The position numbers were made by a program, and so were the translations under genes. The notes under the pieces were generated by a model, which saw only the letters and a list, made by a program, of their open reading frames with translations, made no database searches and was not told where the DNA came from. Below, piece after piece: positions 1 through 12,900 of a DNA stretch of 64,000 nucleotides (positions are counted from its first letter, which is position 1; each line of letters starts with the position of its first letter). This stretch comes from Daphnia carinata. Its lineage: Eukaryota > Arthropoda > Branchiopoda > Diplostraca > Daphniidae. The stretch spans positions 5,207,357 through 5,271,356 of the forward strand of contig NC_081340.1 of the NCBI RefSeq assembly GCF_022539665.2. Reading direction: 5' to 3'.

Positions 1-238
1 GGAATGGGCTGCATAAATATCCGTCTGACAACCGCCGTTTTTTCTTGTTTTGTTTTGTGAATGTGAACGAAAGTCCCCAGCCAAACCCAAATGTTATGAA
101 AAAGTAACAAGTGGTTGCGTTTTGATGAATAGCGGGTTCAGTTTGTTGTCTAACTTTCAAACAACTTCAACGAAAATACGGATAACGAAGCAGGATACTA
201 AATAGGGTTTGGTTCTTTTGCGTTCGTCCATCTCTTAC
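1..238. other. No separate gene seen; downstream intron of the CRIP gene
   Basis: This stretch follows the splice donor at the end of CRIP exon 3 and should be its third intron. I found no convincing terminal CRIP exon here, so the last codons probably lie beyond the left edge. Confidence 0.5.
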
Positions 239-1895
239 CTCCTGGCCCGAATAGAGCTGAATAGCACGGGTTGTTGCAGTACGGCTTGCCTTCGTGTTCA
301 GCGTGCTGCGTGTTGTTATTGTACACACATGGATAGAAGAAGAACAAGAATTCAAGAATTAAAAAAAGGTTTGTCTCCAATTAAAGAGAGGCAAAAGCCA
401 TCATTTGTTTTATGTTTCTTTTTTTTTTACGTACCTGACCAGGAACCAGAGTCTTGTTGCATTTTTCACATTTCAGGCAGAGCCCATGCCAGTCTTTGCC
501 CAAAGAAGTCTTCCTCTCGGCTTTATATACATACATATATTTTTTTCAGTTTCGGGAATCGAAAGAAATAAGAAAAAAAAATGAATTTATTAATGAACGA
601 GAATAATGCCACTTTAATCCATCAAAATGCCTAAAATGGTTTTACATTTCTAAATAACACGATCATGATTCATACGACTACCATCAACTGTCCACTGGAG
701 GAAAATGAGCAAGTCAAATTGTCAAAGACTGATTCAGAATCATCCATTCCGTCCCGCATAATCTATTCTTGATGGCCCCACTGAATAGACCCTGCCAACC
801 GGACCATACATGGTCAACAAATCTTTTTTCTTTCTTTTCTCAACTCTTTCTTTTCTTTTCTGTCAGAGTTTTCTTTAACAAGAAAAGAAAAAAAGGAACG
901 GCAGCGCCGCGGGTGTCTTTACTCGGAAACTCGATGTAAATGGGCATGAAAACGCCGAAGCCAATCAGCCGGCAAGGCGCGGACCGGCGTGAAACATCCC
1001 GCGTTTGAATTCCACACAAAAGAAAAAATATAAAGAATAATAAAAATGGCCTTTTTTTATTCTTTTCTTAGAAACCATAGTCCCGTCAACCACAGGTAGA
1101 TAAATTTTCCAGACATGTTAAACGATACCGTAACAGATCGACATGAAGCTAGACATTGACTCAATTGGAGTGTGATGGATGGAAGGTTGGGCTTCATGGT
1201 TGCCCTGGGTACTTGAACTCTCCGGCGATTTTTCATAAAACACTAGTCACGATATATTTTAGCTTTTCGAGACTCGATGACATCAGAATGACGCATAGCC
1301 GTTTCCTATTGCTTTTTCTTTCCATCTCTCTATCCCAAAGTGTTGTTTCACTCATTTTCTCGTTTTAAACTTCATCCCCCCATCTTTCTTGTTGTGTGTG
1401 TGTGCAACAAGTGGGGGTAGAAAAATAAAAAAAAATAACTCCAGTGACCTTTAAAGGGCATATAATAAACATCACATTCTCTTTTCCCTCATCCATCTAA
1501 AATATTTAAAACAAAAAACTTATTCTCCTAGCTTTTTTTTCGATCCAATCAAGATCATCAGCCAAAATCTTTTTCTTGGACAACATAGTCACATTTTTTT
1601 TTTCAATTTAACAGGACAGTTCTTGGCCATTAATCTTGCAACTGTCAACACGATATTATCTCGTTTTCTTTCGGATTGCACGCACATCAGTGATATTAAC
1701 GAGAAACAAACAAAAAAAAACCATCATCCTTTCCAACGGTAGCAGGCAGTAGCCAGCGTGTTCCAGGCATTTAAAAAAACAAAACAAAAATAGCCATTCT
1801 TTTCTCTTTTCCAAAAACAATAATAAAAACATGGATATGTAATCGCAAGACTTACCGAAGTAAACAGGTTTGCTGCATTTCGGACAGTTGGGCAT
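239..1895 (-). CDS. CRIP-type single LIM-domain protein (3' partial)
   Basis: Small cysteine-rich LIM protein of the CRIP1 family, a two-zinc-finger protein-binding module found in cytoplasm and nucleus. The CDS exons on the minus strand are 1895-1856, 520-435 and 305-239, with phases closing at 1, 0 and 1. The protein begins [13 protein letters not shown], runs through [15 protein letters not shown] and ends in the window at [10 protein letters not shown]. Zinc ligands are visible at Cys4, Cys7, His25 and Cys28 for the first finger, and at Cys31, Cys34, Cys52 and Cys56 for the second. CRIP1 is about 77 residues and 65 are present, so only the Gly-rich tail is missing, and it should be in an exon left of position 1. 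Exon 1 is tiny and its intron (521-1855) is long. Whether a second LIM domain follows, as in CRIP2, cannot be seen. Confidence 0.9.
521..1855 (-). other. Intron 1 of the CRIP gene
   Basis: This is a 1.3 kb intron of pyrimidine- and A-rich sequence with short homopolymers. I see no coding exon, RNA gene or repeat family in it. Confidence 0.7.
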
Positions 1896-2383
1896 GGTGG
1901 TGGAATGTTCGTTGTAAGGGCAGAAACGGCGTGCGGACGGCAAGGCTCGAACCGGATGACAAAATAGTAGGATCCTATCCTCGACGTTATATACCCACAG
2001 ACAGACTCGGTTTCCCAACCCATACGGGTAGTGCCGGGCGCAAAATGGATGACGTAATGTCCTCATTTGCTTATCCCGAAAGAGGGTCCAACAACGATCG
2101 TTCCTTCTCACCAACGCGAAAATTTTCCGTTACTCGCGTGGGCACGTTCTCTCATCAATCAAATAAATCACACACCACAAACAAGATAAGAAGGTGGTAA
2201 AGATAAAAAGTAATAACCGTCTATCCAGTATAAAGTTTACGTTTAAATGTGGTGTGTATTACTTAGACGGAATGCGTACAAACGACAGAGCCACAATTTT
2301 TTATATGAAAAATGGGGGGAGCAGAATAGATTAAACCGACAAAAATCATTGTGGGGTAGAACGCAGGGGACGAACTAAGTAAA
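1896..2383. other. Spacer: CRIP 5' region and hnRNP F/H 3' UTR
   Basis: Both flanking genes are on the minus strand. The interval should hold the CRIP leader and promoter on the left and the hnRNP F/H 3' untranslated region on the right. No other gene is recognisable. Confidence 0.5.
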
Positions 2384-4569
2384 TCAATTATCGTAACCAC
2401 CTCCATATGGAGGGCCGTATCCTGCTGGTCCAGCAGTTGAGTTAAGGAACAATTCAATGTAACGATGTTGCATGTTACATTTATCCTACACATACAAGAT
2501 TTTCAGATTTATCAAAACGTTTTGAATAGCAAGACATTTAATAACGTTACCCTGCTCATAGCGCGGACGGCATCATCGTGAGAAGCAAACTCAACGTCAG
2601 CCTCACCCGAAGCACGGCCTTGCTCATAGCCAATATGGATGGCAACCGGGTGCAGCGGATGGAAGAACTAGGTAGAATAGATGAAATTAGATCAGGAAAG
2701 ACGATATGTCATGTCCTCAAAACATACTTCTGCAATATCATCCTCAGACGCTCTGAAGGGCAACCCACGCATGTGGATGCGATGTCCAGATCCTTCATCC
2801 CCATACAAGGTTTTCAACGTTCGCGGCCGCTCGAAACTTGGTTCCATGTATCGTGGTGGTCCTCCATTACCCCAATCACCTCCACGCATGTATGGATCTT
2901 CTGTAAAATCAGTTAATTCAATTATGTAACTGTTGATGGGGCAAAAACTTGAAAATGACCAAACAAAGAAACACGACGGCTTACCTCTTCTTCTCATGTG
3001 CCCTCCTCCATGGCGCATTTGACCTGGACCACCACCGTAGCGATCTACATTGCGGTCGTATGGGCTAGGTCGACCACCTCCGTACCTATCACCCCCACCA
3101 TACCGACCTTCGTGCGAACCGCCTCCACGGCCACCTCCTCCTCCTCCACCTCGAGGAATGCTGGCCAGTGCTGCACGAGCTTCACTCAAACTACTGCGGA
3201 ATATCTCAATATACCTATACACGTGGCGGAACAAAAATGATAATGTTACAAACAGTAAACAAGGAACACTGGCATAGAAAAGAGAAAAAAAAAGCAAGCC
3301 ACTTTAAACCGTAACCACCCGGTAAGTCAGCTCGCAGCTAATTTGGGCAAAATGCAGAAACAAATTTGAAAAATCGTGTTTTGAATTTTTTTCTTTACAA
3401 CCAACACATCTTAATTCACCACATCGATGACGAAAATCCGTGTTCGGAATCGTCCCGTCCCACCCTCGAGGGGATGGTGGAAGAGATTAGGAAAGCTTAA
3501 ACACAAAAATTGACACGACGTACACTTCGACTAGTAAGTTCAATGGAAACGAAATGAGGTTTAAGAGATAAGGGTTGGTTATGTTTAGAGGTTCCCACCT
3601 GTGCCCGATCTTTTCCTTGTGTTTCTCAAGAGCCCTCTCAGCTAGAGCAGAAGTTGCAAACTGAATATACGCTTCGCCCGTGCTCCTCCCAGAATAGTCC
3701 GTAGGTAGAGTAATTCCGTTTGGCACTATCTCCAACCCTGCCCCAAAATTTCATCACACATCAAGTTTGCACTCAAAGACAATAAACGGTCGGGAAAAAC
3801 CAATCCGCTGCCAATAAGGTTCACCGACCCTCATCCACAGCGAAAAAGATCCACCCAAATCAATACCAACAATAATCCCAACTCCATCACGAGGGGAAAC
3901 AATTCAGAAAATATAAGCCAAATCTAAGAAAACTGTACCAGTAAAGAACTGCGCGATCTCCTCCTTGGAGCAACCGAAAGGCAATCCACGCAAACGAACA
4001 AAACAATCATCGTCAGATGAAGGTGCAGCAGCGTTCGGTGGCCCAGATCGTTTGACCATCCACTCCATTTCAGACCGTTTGGAACGAAAAACTGCAAAAG
4101 AAAAAGTCAGTGAAATTCGTGCAACACTTGCAAAGCTTAAGCTTTCATTCAATCTGTATCAGTGGTCACCAAAGAGTTCTTATCATAAATTATCATTGGC
4201 CTGGACACAGAAATTTTGTGTCATCATTTTCTATTTCCCTATCGCTAACATTACATTTAAGTAAAACATACCTTCAATGTAGCGAGGGCCAAGGTGTTCA
4301 TTATGCTTCGTGAGAGCCTTTTCAACATCCTCTTCACACCCCAACTCCAAATAACCTTCACCTGTTGGTCTTCCTTCCCTCGTGTACGTCATGTGAATCC
4401 CCGCGGCACCTCCAACAATATTTGAATCCTCTTCAGAAAGGAAAAAGGTTATTCAAGGAATACAGGATGGCTAACTTAGAATACTACCGAAGAATTTGAG
4501 GATATCGTCATCGGTTACTGCCCATGGCAAACCTCTTAAACGCACCACGAAACCATCCTCGTCTGCCAT
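2384..4569 (-). CDS. HNRNPH: hnRNP F/H homologue with three quasi-RRM domains
   Basis: Nuclear RNA-binding protein of the hnRNP F/H family (Drosophila orthologue glorund), which binds G-rich RNA and regulates splicing and mRNA fate. Eight coding exons: 4569-4488, 4430-4272, 4091-3939, 3737-3599, 3214-2985, 2900-2728, 2667-2551 and 2485-2384. They give 384 aa with all phases closing. qRRM1 starts at [11 protein letters not shown] (about aa 6), qRRM2 at [12 protein letters not shown] (about aa 102) and qRRM3 at [10 protein letters not shown] (about aa 295). The family signatures RYIEIFRSS and [12 protein letters not shown] end the second and third domains. A Gly/Arg/Tyr-rich linker lies between qRRM2 and qRRM3, and the protein ends in a Gly-Tyr tail. 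The start is the first ATG after a 3' splice site at 4578, and [10 protein letters not shown] fits the family N-terminus. Confidence 0.95.
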
Positions 4570-6968
4570 TTCTTTCCCTGTAAAAGAAAATGCCTTTTAA
4601 CCACCGTCTGTAAACAAATTGTTAAAACTCTAGAAATATAGTTCAGAGTCATGCATGTCTAATAATTTGTTCGTCCTCATTTGCAACATTGTGCTAATCA
4701 GGGAAAATGATCATCACTGTCCAACATTTAAGAAATGTGATCAGGTAATAATTACCTTTTACTTCGGGAGCGTCACTCATTCAAATATCAGGTGTTTTCA
4801 GGATTTGTGCCTATATAACCACATCCACCAAGATAGCAGATAACATGGTTAAGTCAATTACCATGTAAGTTATTTTACACCAAACTATGTATACCTCAAG
4901 AAAGCACCAATACTGCTCCTTCGAAAGACTATACTAATGCAGTTTGAACCACACTGTGTCCTAACAAAAAATCCAGAAAAAGACATGAATAATAGAAGCA
5001 AATCTCATCAAGAGATTGCCATTCTTAGATATCTAAGTTAACTTATAATGACATGCATCTAACATATCTACAAAAAGTTGCAACTAGAACAGATAAATTT
5101 GAGAATTAACTTGTAAGATTTCCCAAGTTTAGAAAACTAATATTAGAAGCTAACACGACACGAGTTTTTACGCTGCAGAACATGTAGCACCATCAAATAC
5201 TCAAATGCAAACATACTGATTGATGTAACTAAATATTAAAAGTGACACGTTAAAAAAAGAAACTTACAAGACTGTACAGACAGCGAATGCAAGGTTATGG
5301 GCTTCCCCACGCCGACGCCAATATGAATGTAAGCGTGGTGCGTATGTGAGACGTAGAATCATGTACGCGATACAACCGGTCTATTTTCTGGAGGGAAGGG
5401 AAAAGAAAATCAGAGGAAGGGGCGGAACTTATGCCACATTGACAAACCTATTTAAATGCAACTTGAAAATGCAATGGGAAAACTAGCATTGCTGAAAAAT
5501 TGATCTAGCAATTAATACGAGTCGGTTTAAATGAAGGAAAATTTCTACCTGTTTGTGCAACAAGTAATTAATTACGGCCAATATTCAAATGCAATGAGAA
5601 ATTTGGAGATGCTAACGAAACATGCTACCATCTAGCGATAGTTCTTAGATATGCTAAGTTCATCTTTCAACAATTCCTTTTCATAAAATCAACTCGATTT
5701 AGAACAATCGAGTGAAAAATAAACTGATGGCAATGAAAACTCAACTTAAAAAAAAAAACAGTTGAACAAAAATAATGTTTTTATAGCTGCAAGATAGTCA
5801 GCTAAATTAAGAAGTGGTAGATAAATTAGTGGCGTAACTCATCCATCAAGAGTAAAAATCGCTTAATCACCTTTACGGAAAACAATTGTCAACAAGGAAA
5901 AGGGTGCACTCTTGCCTTTCCCTTAATAAACAGATGAAAAATGAAAACGTTCATTATTAAGACGCAAGTGCCATTATTTGCTTAAAACTTTTGCTGAGCT
6001 TTGAAAAATAGTGCTTTCGTAACGTTGTTATGACTTGGGCGTACAGCTGCAGTAATTAGATCGCATTGTACAGACGATAACACCAACCAGACGCTATGAA
6101 CTGGCTGGTAAACAAATAAATTCAAAATTGCACACAGACTTTTTTTTGTCTTATTTTCTGTGTTACGTCATCCGTAAAATGCAAAGAAAGTACTTAAAAA
6201 TTTTCGAATGAGTTACCCTTAAAACGAAACTAAAGCATAAAAAAAATATGATCTCACCAGATAAAAGCCGAATGACACATATTCCGTTTGCATCATTAAA
6301 TTCGATTTCAATTCGATTTCAATTCACTTTAAATCAAGCGCCTGTCTGCGTTGGCTGCTAAACAGAGGGAACCAACCTCCAAGTGAATTAAAGATATAGC
6401 CTTCGGCCACCGTTTTGATTGCCCCTGCCAATGAAATAAAAAAATAAAAAAGGGGTGGGTATGAGAACGATAGTATGAACAGTACCTACCAACCGCCAGG
6501 TGTGTCTGCACTGTAGCAATGTTCACCCGGATCCAGGACTTCAGTACTTTGAGAGCCCTCGGCCAGAGCTGACGTGCGCTTAGCCATTTCCGTCCGGCTT
6601 TTTTCGTTTCTTTTTTTTGTTGTCTGTTAGTAAAAAGAAAAAAAAAAGGGAACAGGCAAGCAGCTGTACCGGTAGTGCAGAGTGTGTGCGTTTTTCGTTG
6701 TATTTATTATATCGTGTGTTACCTTGACAACGGCTTGTTTTGACGACTGGACTTACGACAAGCGCGTAGAAAGTCTTTGTTTCTGGTGTGCACATGACGA
6801 CATATTTCCCTTAAAAAGTTGAGCTAGCCCTGCTCGAAAAATCAAATTGGATTAGTTTTGTTGTGCCATCGTTTTGTTTTTTTCGTTACCGTTTCGTTCA
6901 CATTTTTTAATTCTTCTGTGGGCGCTTATTGGATATGATAACTTGGTGTGACGATTCGCTACGAGGCC
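4570..6968. other. 5' UTR introns and divergent promoter region of hnRNP F/H (-) and BicDR (+)
   Basis: An acceptor at 4578 (TTTTACAG on the minus strand) leaves 8 nt of leader before the hnRNP ATG, so a non-coding first exon must lie upstream. A good donor (GTAAGT) reads out of sequence above 5268, making about 5268-5400 a candidate leader exon. A second candidate lies at about 6490-6600. The right end carries the BicDR leader. No coding gene is evident. Confidence 0.45.
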
Positions 6969-9900
6969 ATGCCCGGCGAAAATCGTCAGCAGTCTCGTTC
7001 TAATTTCAACGGTCATCACATGTTGGACGATTACGCCATCATGGAACAACAACATAAGCATCAGCCTACGGCTGATCATTCCGAGCCGGTGGGTAATGGA
7101 AGTCTGCAAGAACTCTACGCCCAGCTGGTCCAGAAAGAGCGTGATCTCCTGCTGGCCGCCCAACTAGGCAAAGCCTTGCTGGAGAAAAACGAAGAACTCG
7201 GTCTGCAAAACGAGAAGATGGCCGAAGAATACTCGCGGCAGTTGGAGGTTAGTCCATACAAATGCAATTACTTGTTTACGGTTTCCCTTTGTTTTTTTTT
7301 TCTTGGTGTGCTCGTCCGCTTCCAAGTCCAGCTCAGATAACAAAATTTAAACCTCCCGAACAACTTATCAGTTACTGACGTCAACAAAAAAATCCGTACA
7401 CTAAAAACAAAAAAATTAGAGCTGGGTCAAATAGAAAGAAAAAAATGATTTCGTGAGCATTCTCTAACACGAAGTAGGTGGGATCGTGAAGAAAAATATC
7501 GGCTACTAGTCTCCTTGCAAAAAGGTCGTCAGCCCATCAAAAAAAAAAATAATAATAATAATGAGCAATGTTGACTTTACGACTCACGTTTTTAAAAGAA
7601 TCAGGACATCCACAAGGGCTTTCGTTGGGTTTCACGAAAGCCTATTGTACTGAGGCCGTTTGCGTCAACGGGTAGAGCACGAGACGGGTAAATCGTCCAG
7701 GAACGAAAACACAAGTCCAGATGAAGAACCAGTCTCATCTCGTTAATGCAATCAGCCAAGCCTGAAGACAAACAAAAAAAACAAAAAAGTTTCAATATTG
7801 CGGGTGATATTACACATAGTTTGGTTAATTTTTTTTTTTTTTCCAGTCTGTTCGATTTATCATATTGCTCGTCTTATCTGACAGTTACGTACCGCACTAG
7901 TCACACTATGGAAATTACCATCTCTGACTCATTAAATAGACGTAGCCCCGTTGTCTGTTGGCCGTATCTCTCTGTCCCTTTTTGTCGTACGTGTTTTGTT
8001 TTTTTTTTCCCCTAAAAGGTCCGGCCGTGTTTCTTCATAATTCTGGTCTGTAATGCAACAATGAGGGTGTTACGATGGCCATTCGGTTTACCAACAAGGC
8101 CGCCCTTTTTCATTTTGCAAATATAATTCGCCTCCTTTTCTTTTTGCCATTCTGCGTGGCTTTTTCTTTTGGAACAGGAGTATTTTCCAGGCAATTGAAA
8201 AATAAAAGAAAATGGAGGTAGACAGTTGCGGATGGCCAATCATGAAAGAAGAGAGAGTTTTTTTTCCTTTTTACTTGGGTGTTGTTTTCGGAAGCTGATC
8301 TCGTTCTATGCTTTCCGTCTTTGGTTTTCTCTGCTGTGTTGGTTTGCTTTAAAGTAAAATGCAGTTCTTATTTTCTTCCTGTGAGCCCATGCTCATTGTC
8401 TCTGTAAGCATCCAGCGAAAGTTAGCATTTTTGGTTCAGGGAAATCAGCTAGTGTAGCGAAACTTGCGCGACAACGATTTTTATGAAAATACCGGAGACG
8501 ATGTGGAACAATCAACAATCGATCAGGCTACTTTCCCTTTTTTTCCCGCCTTCATTGCCTAATTTTTCAGAGTTGCTATTTTGCACTCAAAACGCTCGTA
8601 AATAATTGACTCGCATTATATGCAAATGAAGCTGACAAGCGAATCCACAAACATTTTTGGAAAAACGTCGGTTGAAACGCGGGTAACTACGTGATGGATG
8701 GACTTCTTCAAACGGGTTTTTCTATGAAATTTTGAAAAGAACAGTCACCCACACGTAATTGTGTCTCAGATTAATTAAAATCACGTACCTCTCGAGTCTC
8801 TTTTGCGTGTTCCAAGTCACGAGACGGCCGTTTCGGTCCGAATCTGCTAGTCACCTCACGAAAGGGAAAGAAAAACAAAGTCTATCGAGCAGTATGCGCG
8901 CGTGTAGACGATTCCATCCTTGATTATTGGGTTAGTCGAGGTGAGAAGCTGCAACCAACTGGAACGTCATCATCATCATCATTTTCTTATATATATATAT
9001 ATGTTTTTTTGTTCGTTTTGTTTATACCTGTATTTTTCCTCACTTTCCTGGCTGTCGAAACACACACCTCGTTTTTTTTTATTTTTTATTTTTTTCTAAA
9101 GACCCTGGGTATCTTGCGAGGTGTGCAACTTTTTACGATCTTCAGTTTCCAGTTATCTGTTTAAAAAAAAAATGAGGGCTATAGTATTTAATATTATGAT
9201 TAGTTTGCGTGAAACCGCACAGTCCACAAGACGTTTCAAATAGTTAAAAACAACACGCTGAAAAATAATACAACCGAAAGGAAGATAAATAATGTGAACA
9301 CGGGAAATTGTGAGCCAGACACAACATGTCCTTATTCTCTTTAAAAAACCTCATCTTCTTCCGCTGACTTAGTGGCCGTTAAGACGAGTCGTGCCGATCT
9401 TGAATGCACAAACCGAAACCGAATGAGAAAACCGCTTCCGTCCGCTGCGACCTTAATGCCCTTTTGCGCAATCCTTGAAAAAAAAAAATGATCATCTTTA
9501 TTTTTTTTTATTCATGGCCTCGTTTTCTCATTGTCAGCGAAAAAGGATGTATTGGAGTTTCTTTCAGATGTAGAACCAGATCGCCCAGAATAAAAGATGA
9601 AAAGGCAAAACGATCGTGTCGTAACGAGGTTGCGCGTCATTGTGAAGCACGGTAAATGGATTGCGCAGTTTGAATTAATCGACCTGAATTGTTTAACTCA
9701 TTCGATCGGAGAGCCTTGGAATGAAATAGGCGAGAAAAGGAAATTAGAATTTCAAGCAGGAAATCAAAGCCAACTTTCTCCCTTACGAAAAAACAAAACA
9801 AAAAGGGGGAAGTGGTGGACGATTGAATCATAGCGGAAGTTTTATTTTTTAAGGTTTTCTTTTATTGTTTGGATTGCCGTGATTTCAAGGTGAACATCGT

Positions 9901-12900
9901 TGCATATGGCAGTGAAGACGACGGACGCATCGGAGCCTTTCCCAGTTAATTAAGAATTATTACGATGCTCGAGGTTAGAATTATTGACAAGTCTTCGATG
10001 AACACCTTCTTCAAAAGCCCTACCTTAAAGGCTGCAGGCTGATTTCCGGTCCCCCCTCCCCCCTCGTCTCCCCTAAAAAAACAACTGAACCGGAGGTGCT
10101 TACTAAGAAGCAAAATATTAAAAAAGAACCTTTCTAACTTGACGATGACCTCATCTCTTCATCCGGCTGCACTCTCACTTAGGCGAAAACCCATGTCTGC
10201 AAAATTTTTGAATCATTCAAACACGCACCCGTGTATCAAGGACACACACTATGCAAATCGAGTGAACGTGAATCACGACTTTTACTTTGTGATGACGTCA
10301 TTTAAAAAAAAAGCAATACGGCATAATTTTTTTCTGTTTCGCAACATAGCAGGAAAATAAGATAAGAGTCGAGACAATTCGAGTCTCTTAACATCTAAAA
10401 ATGTTTTTGTTTTTTTGCGCGTTCGATTTTTGTCATGCGGGACCAGCTACACAATTTCTCTTACGCCTTTTACTTTTTTAAAACATGGCCGCCCACATTT
10501 TCACGGAGTGAATAGTTGTCATTTTTCTTTCCTTTTTTTGTTTAGCTTCTTGTTTGTTTCGTACGTTTGTTCCTCTCTCATGTTTCTTGTTAAATAGCCC
10601 CTCATCTGGAACAAAAGAAATTTATGCAAGGAGCTTCTTATTGTTTGGGTTGTGTTAGGACGTCTACGTTATCCCCGCACGTTGACACAATAAAAAGCTG
10701 ACTCGAGTCTTTCTTCATCATCCAAAAGGGAGGAGACCACCACCACCACCACCAACAACAACAAAAAATTAAAGGAAAAAGAAGTTCGCGTGTGCGTTCG
10801 TCCGTTGCTATTCACGCTTCACAAGGTTCCCCCACGCCCACCTTTTTTTTTTTCTTCTTCTTTCCTACGTTGCAATTTCGTCATCTGGTCGCCACCTGAC
10901 CAATCCCTTTATTTACGATGATGCAAACAGTGTTCAAGAAACTTATATGAATGGGAGTGTCTACTTTTTTTTTTTTTTTTTTCTCCGATTGCCTAGATCT
11001 TCGGCAACTGCTTACGTGCAGGCACACATTTGATTTTACCGAAAAGAAAAAGAAAAATAAGAACGAGATCTGGGGGCGCCGTCATTTTTTTTTTCTGGTA
11101 CGAGGTCACACGCTCCGGTATTTGCGGCCGGCCGCAACCATCAAATATTCACGGACGGGTTGTTCAACTTGTCTTTCATTTGGGTTGGGCCCTTTAATAA
11201 TTTTTTATCCCCTCCCTAACCGAATCGGTACGCTGAGAGACTGAAAAAAAAAACACATTACCATAATTCCCCAATTGATTTTGATCAGACATTTAAAAAT
11301 CCCCGAAAACTTTACGATTTTTTTCTTAAAATCCTAACCCCGGATTTCGATTGTATCGCGATGACGTTTATCGTCATCACCGGGCGGTCGTGGAAAGATG
11401 GTCACGATGGAGCATAGACCCTCCGTGTCGCAGATGTCGCTATTTCAAACATCCCGCGTCCATATTTTTCGAACAAAAGAAATAGAAGCGGCCAAACGCG
11501 CGGAACGCTGAAAGTCGTACGCGACATCCAATAGACTGGATCGCCGAGTACAGCATAACTGTTACCTCGGGCATATAGCAGCATCGTTATTAGCCAGGGA
11601 ATAATCACACTACGCACAAAGGAGAAGACCGACACACGAACGTCGATGAGAACCCGGCAAAATGCAGTCGAAAAAAAAAGCAACGGATCGGGAATTATTG
11701 GAAAAATAGGAACGCCGCACAAAGAAAAAGAGTCTCAGCTCACGTTCGACACACACAAAAAAAACGCAATAAGAAAATGCAAAGAACTACGTGTTCAGTT
11801 GACGTCCGGTCTCCAGGATTTTGAGGACATTTCACTGACGAGTTCAAAAATGAAAATGCGTAACCCCCTCAATGCCTTTTTTTTTTCTTTTAAAAGCTTT
11901 TAAAATATAACCGGAAGGATTTTTCATTGTCATCCTGTTCAAGACATGTTTTCAAGGTAAAAGGTGGGGGGGGGGGGGAGGAATGTATAAATATACTGCG
12001 TCGACAATGTTCAGCCGACTGAGACCCCCGAGTTCGTAAATCGCATGTTGTTGCCAAAGAAAACAAAATTCACCGGTCATGTCGGGGTTCTTTGTAAAAC
12101 AAAACAAAGGACGATGGGCACTATCCACGAAAGAAGCTTTGACAGGAAACAGTTCCCGTTAGACGAGGGACTAGAACGCGCGCACTGCCGCGCAAACAGG
12201 TGGCGCTAGCTCAAGGCTTTTGCGTTGTTACTTATTTTTTTTTTTTTTTCTCATTTCATCGTTTAAAAGAAAAAAAAAAATTAAAGAAACAGCCAGCCGA
12301 GCGAAAATGTTCGTTTTGAACACGCAAGATCCCTCCGGTATCTCGAACGAAATTATCCGAATCGCCTTCCGTCATCTTTTTTGTTTTTTTTCCTCCAAGA
12401 CAATGAGCAAGAACAATTTAAAGATGATGGATTATCTCTTTTTGTTATCTTTGTCACATCTTATCATTTTTCTATGCTTTAATGGCGGGAGAATATACAT
12501 TCGCTTTAGTGTCAAGTGTTTTTTCAATGGCCTTGCGAGAATGATGAAGGATTTCAAAGAGAAAACATTAAGATAAGGAACAATGGACGGGACATTAAAA
12601 AACCGAAGAATTACAATAGGAAAGGTTTTTTTTTTTTTAAATAATTTCTCGTGAGGACAATCCCCTTCCCTTGAGAGAGATTTATTCAAGCGTGCCCAAA
12701 TAGCTACGATTCTAATGAAGGAAAAAATCGCCATTCATTACTGAATCTGGAAATAGGAATTGTATTTATTGAATTGCACGTGATGCATAGCGGACTCTTC
12801 GACTTTATCGCAATTATCCCCAACGGCATTTCATCCGTCCTTTTTTCCCCTATCTTGAACTCCTAATTAAAAATAGAAATCTGGACAAATTAATCGAGGT

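Noticed and set aside
6329-6597. Minus-strand open frame upstream of hnRNP F/H
   Set aside because: No recognisable family; more simply explained as hnRNP leader sequence with a possible GTAGGT donor.
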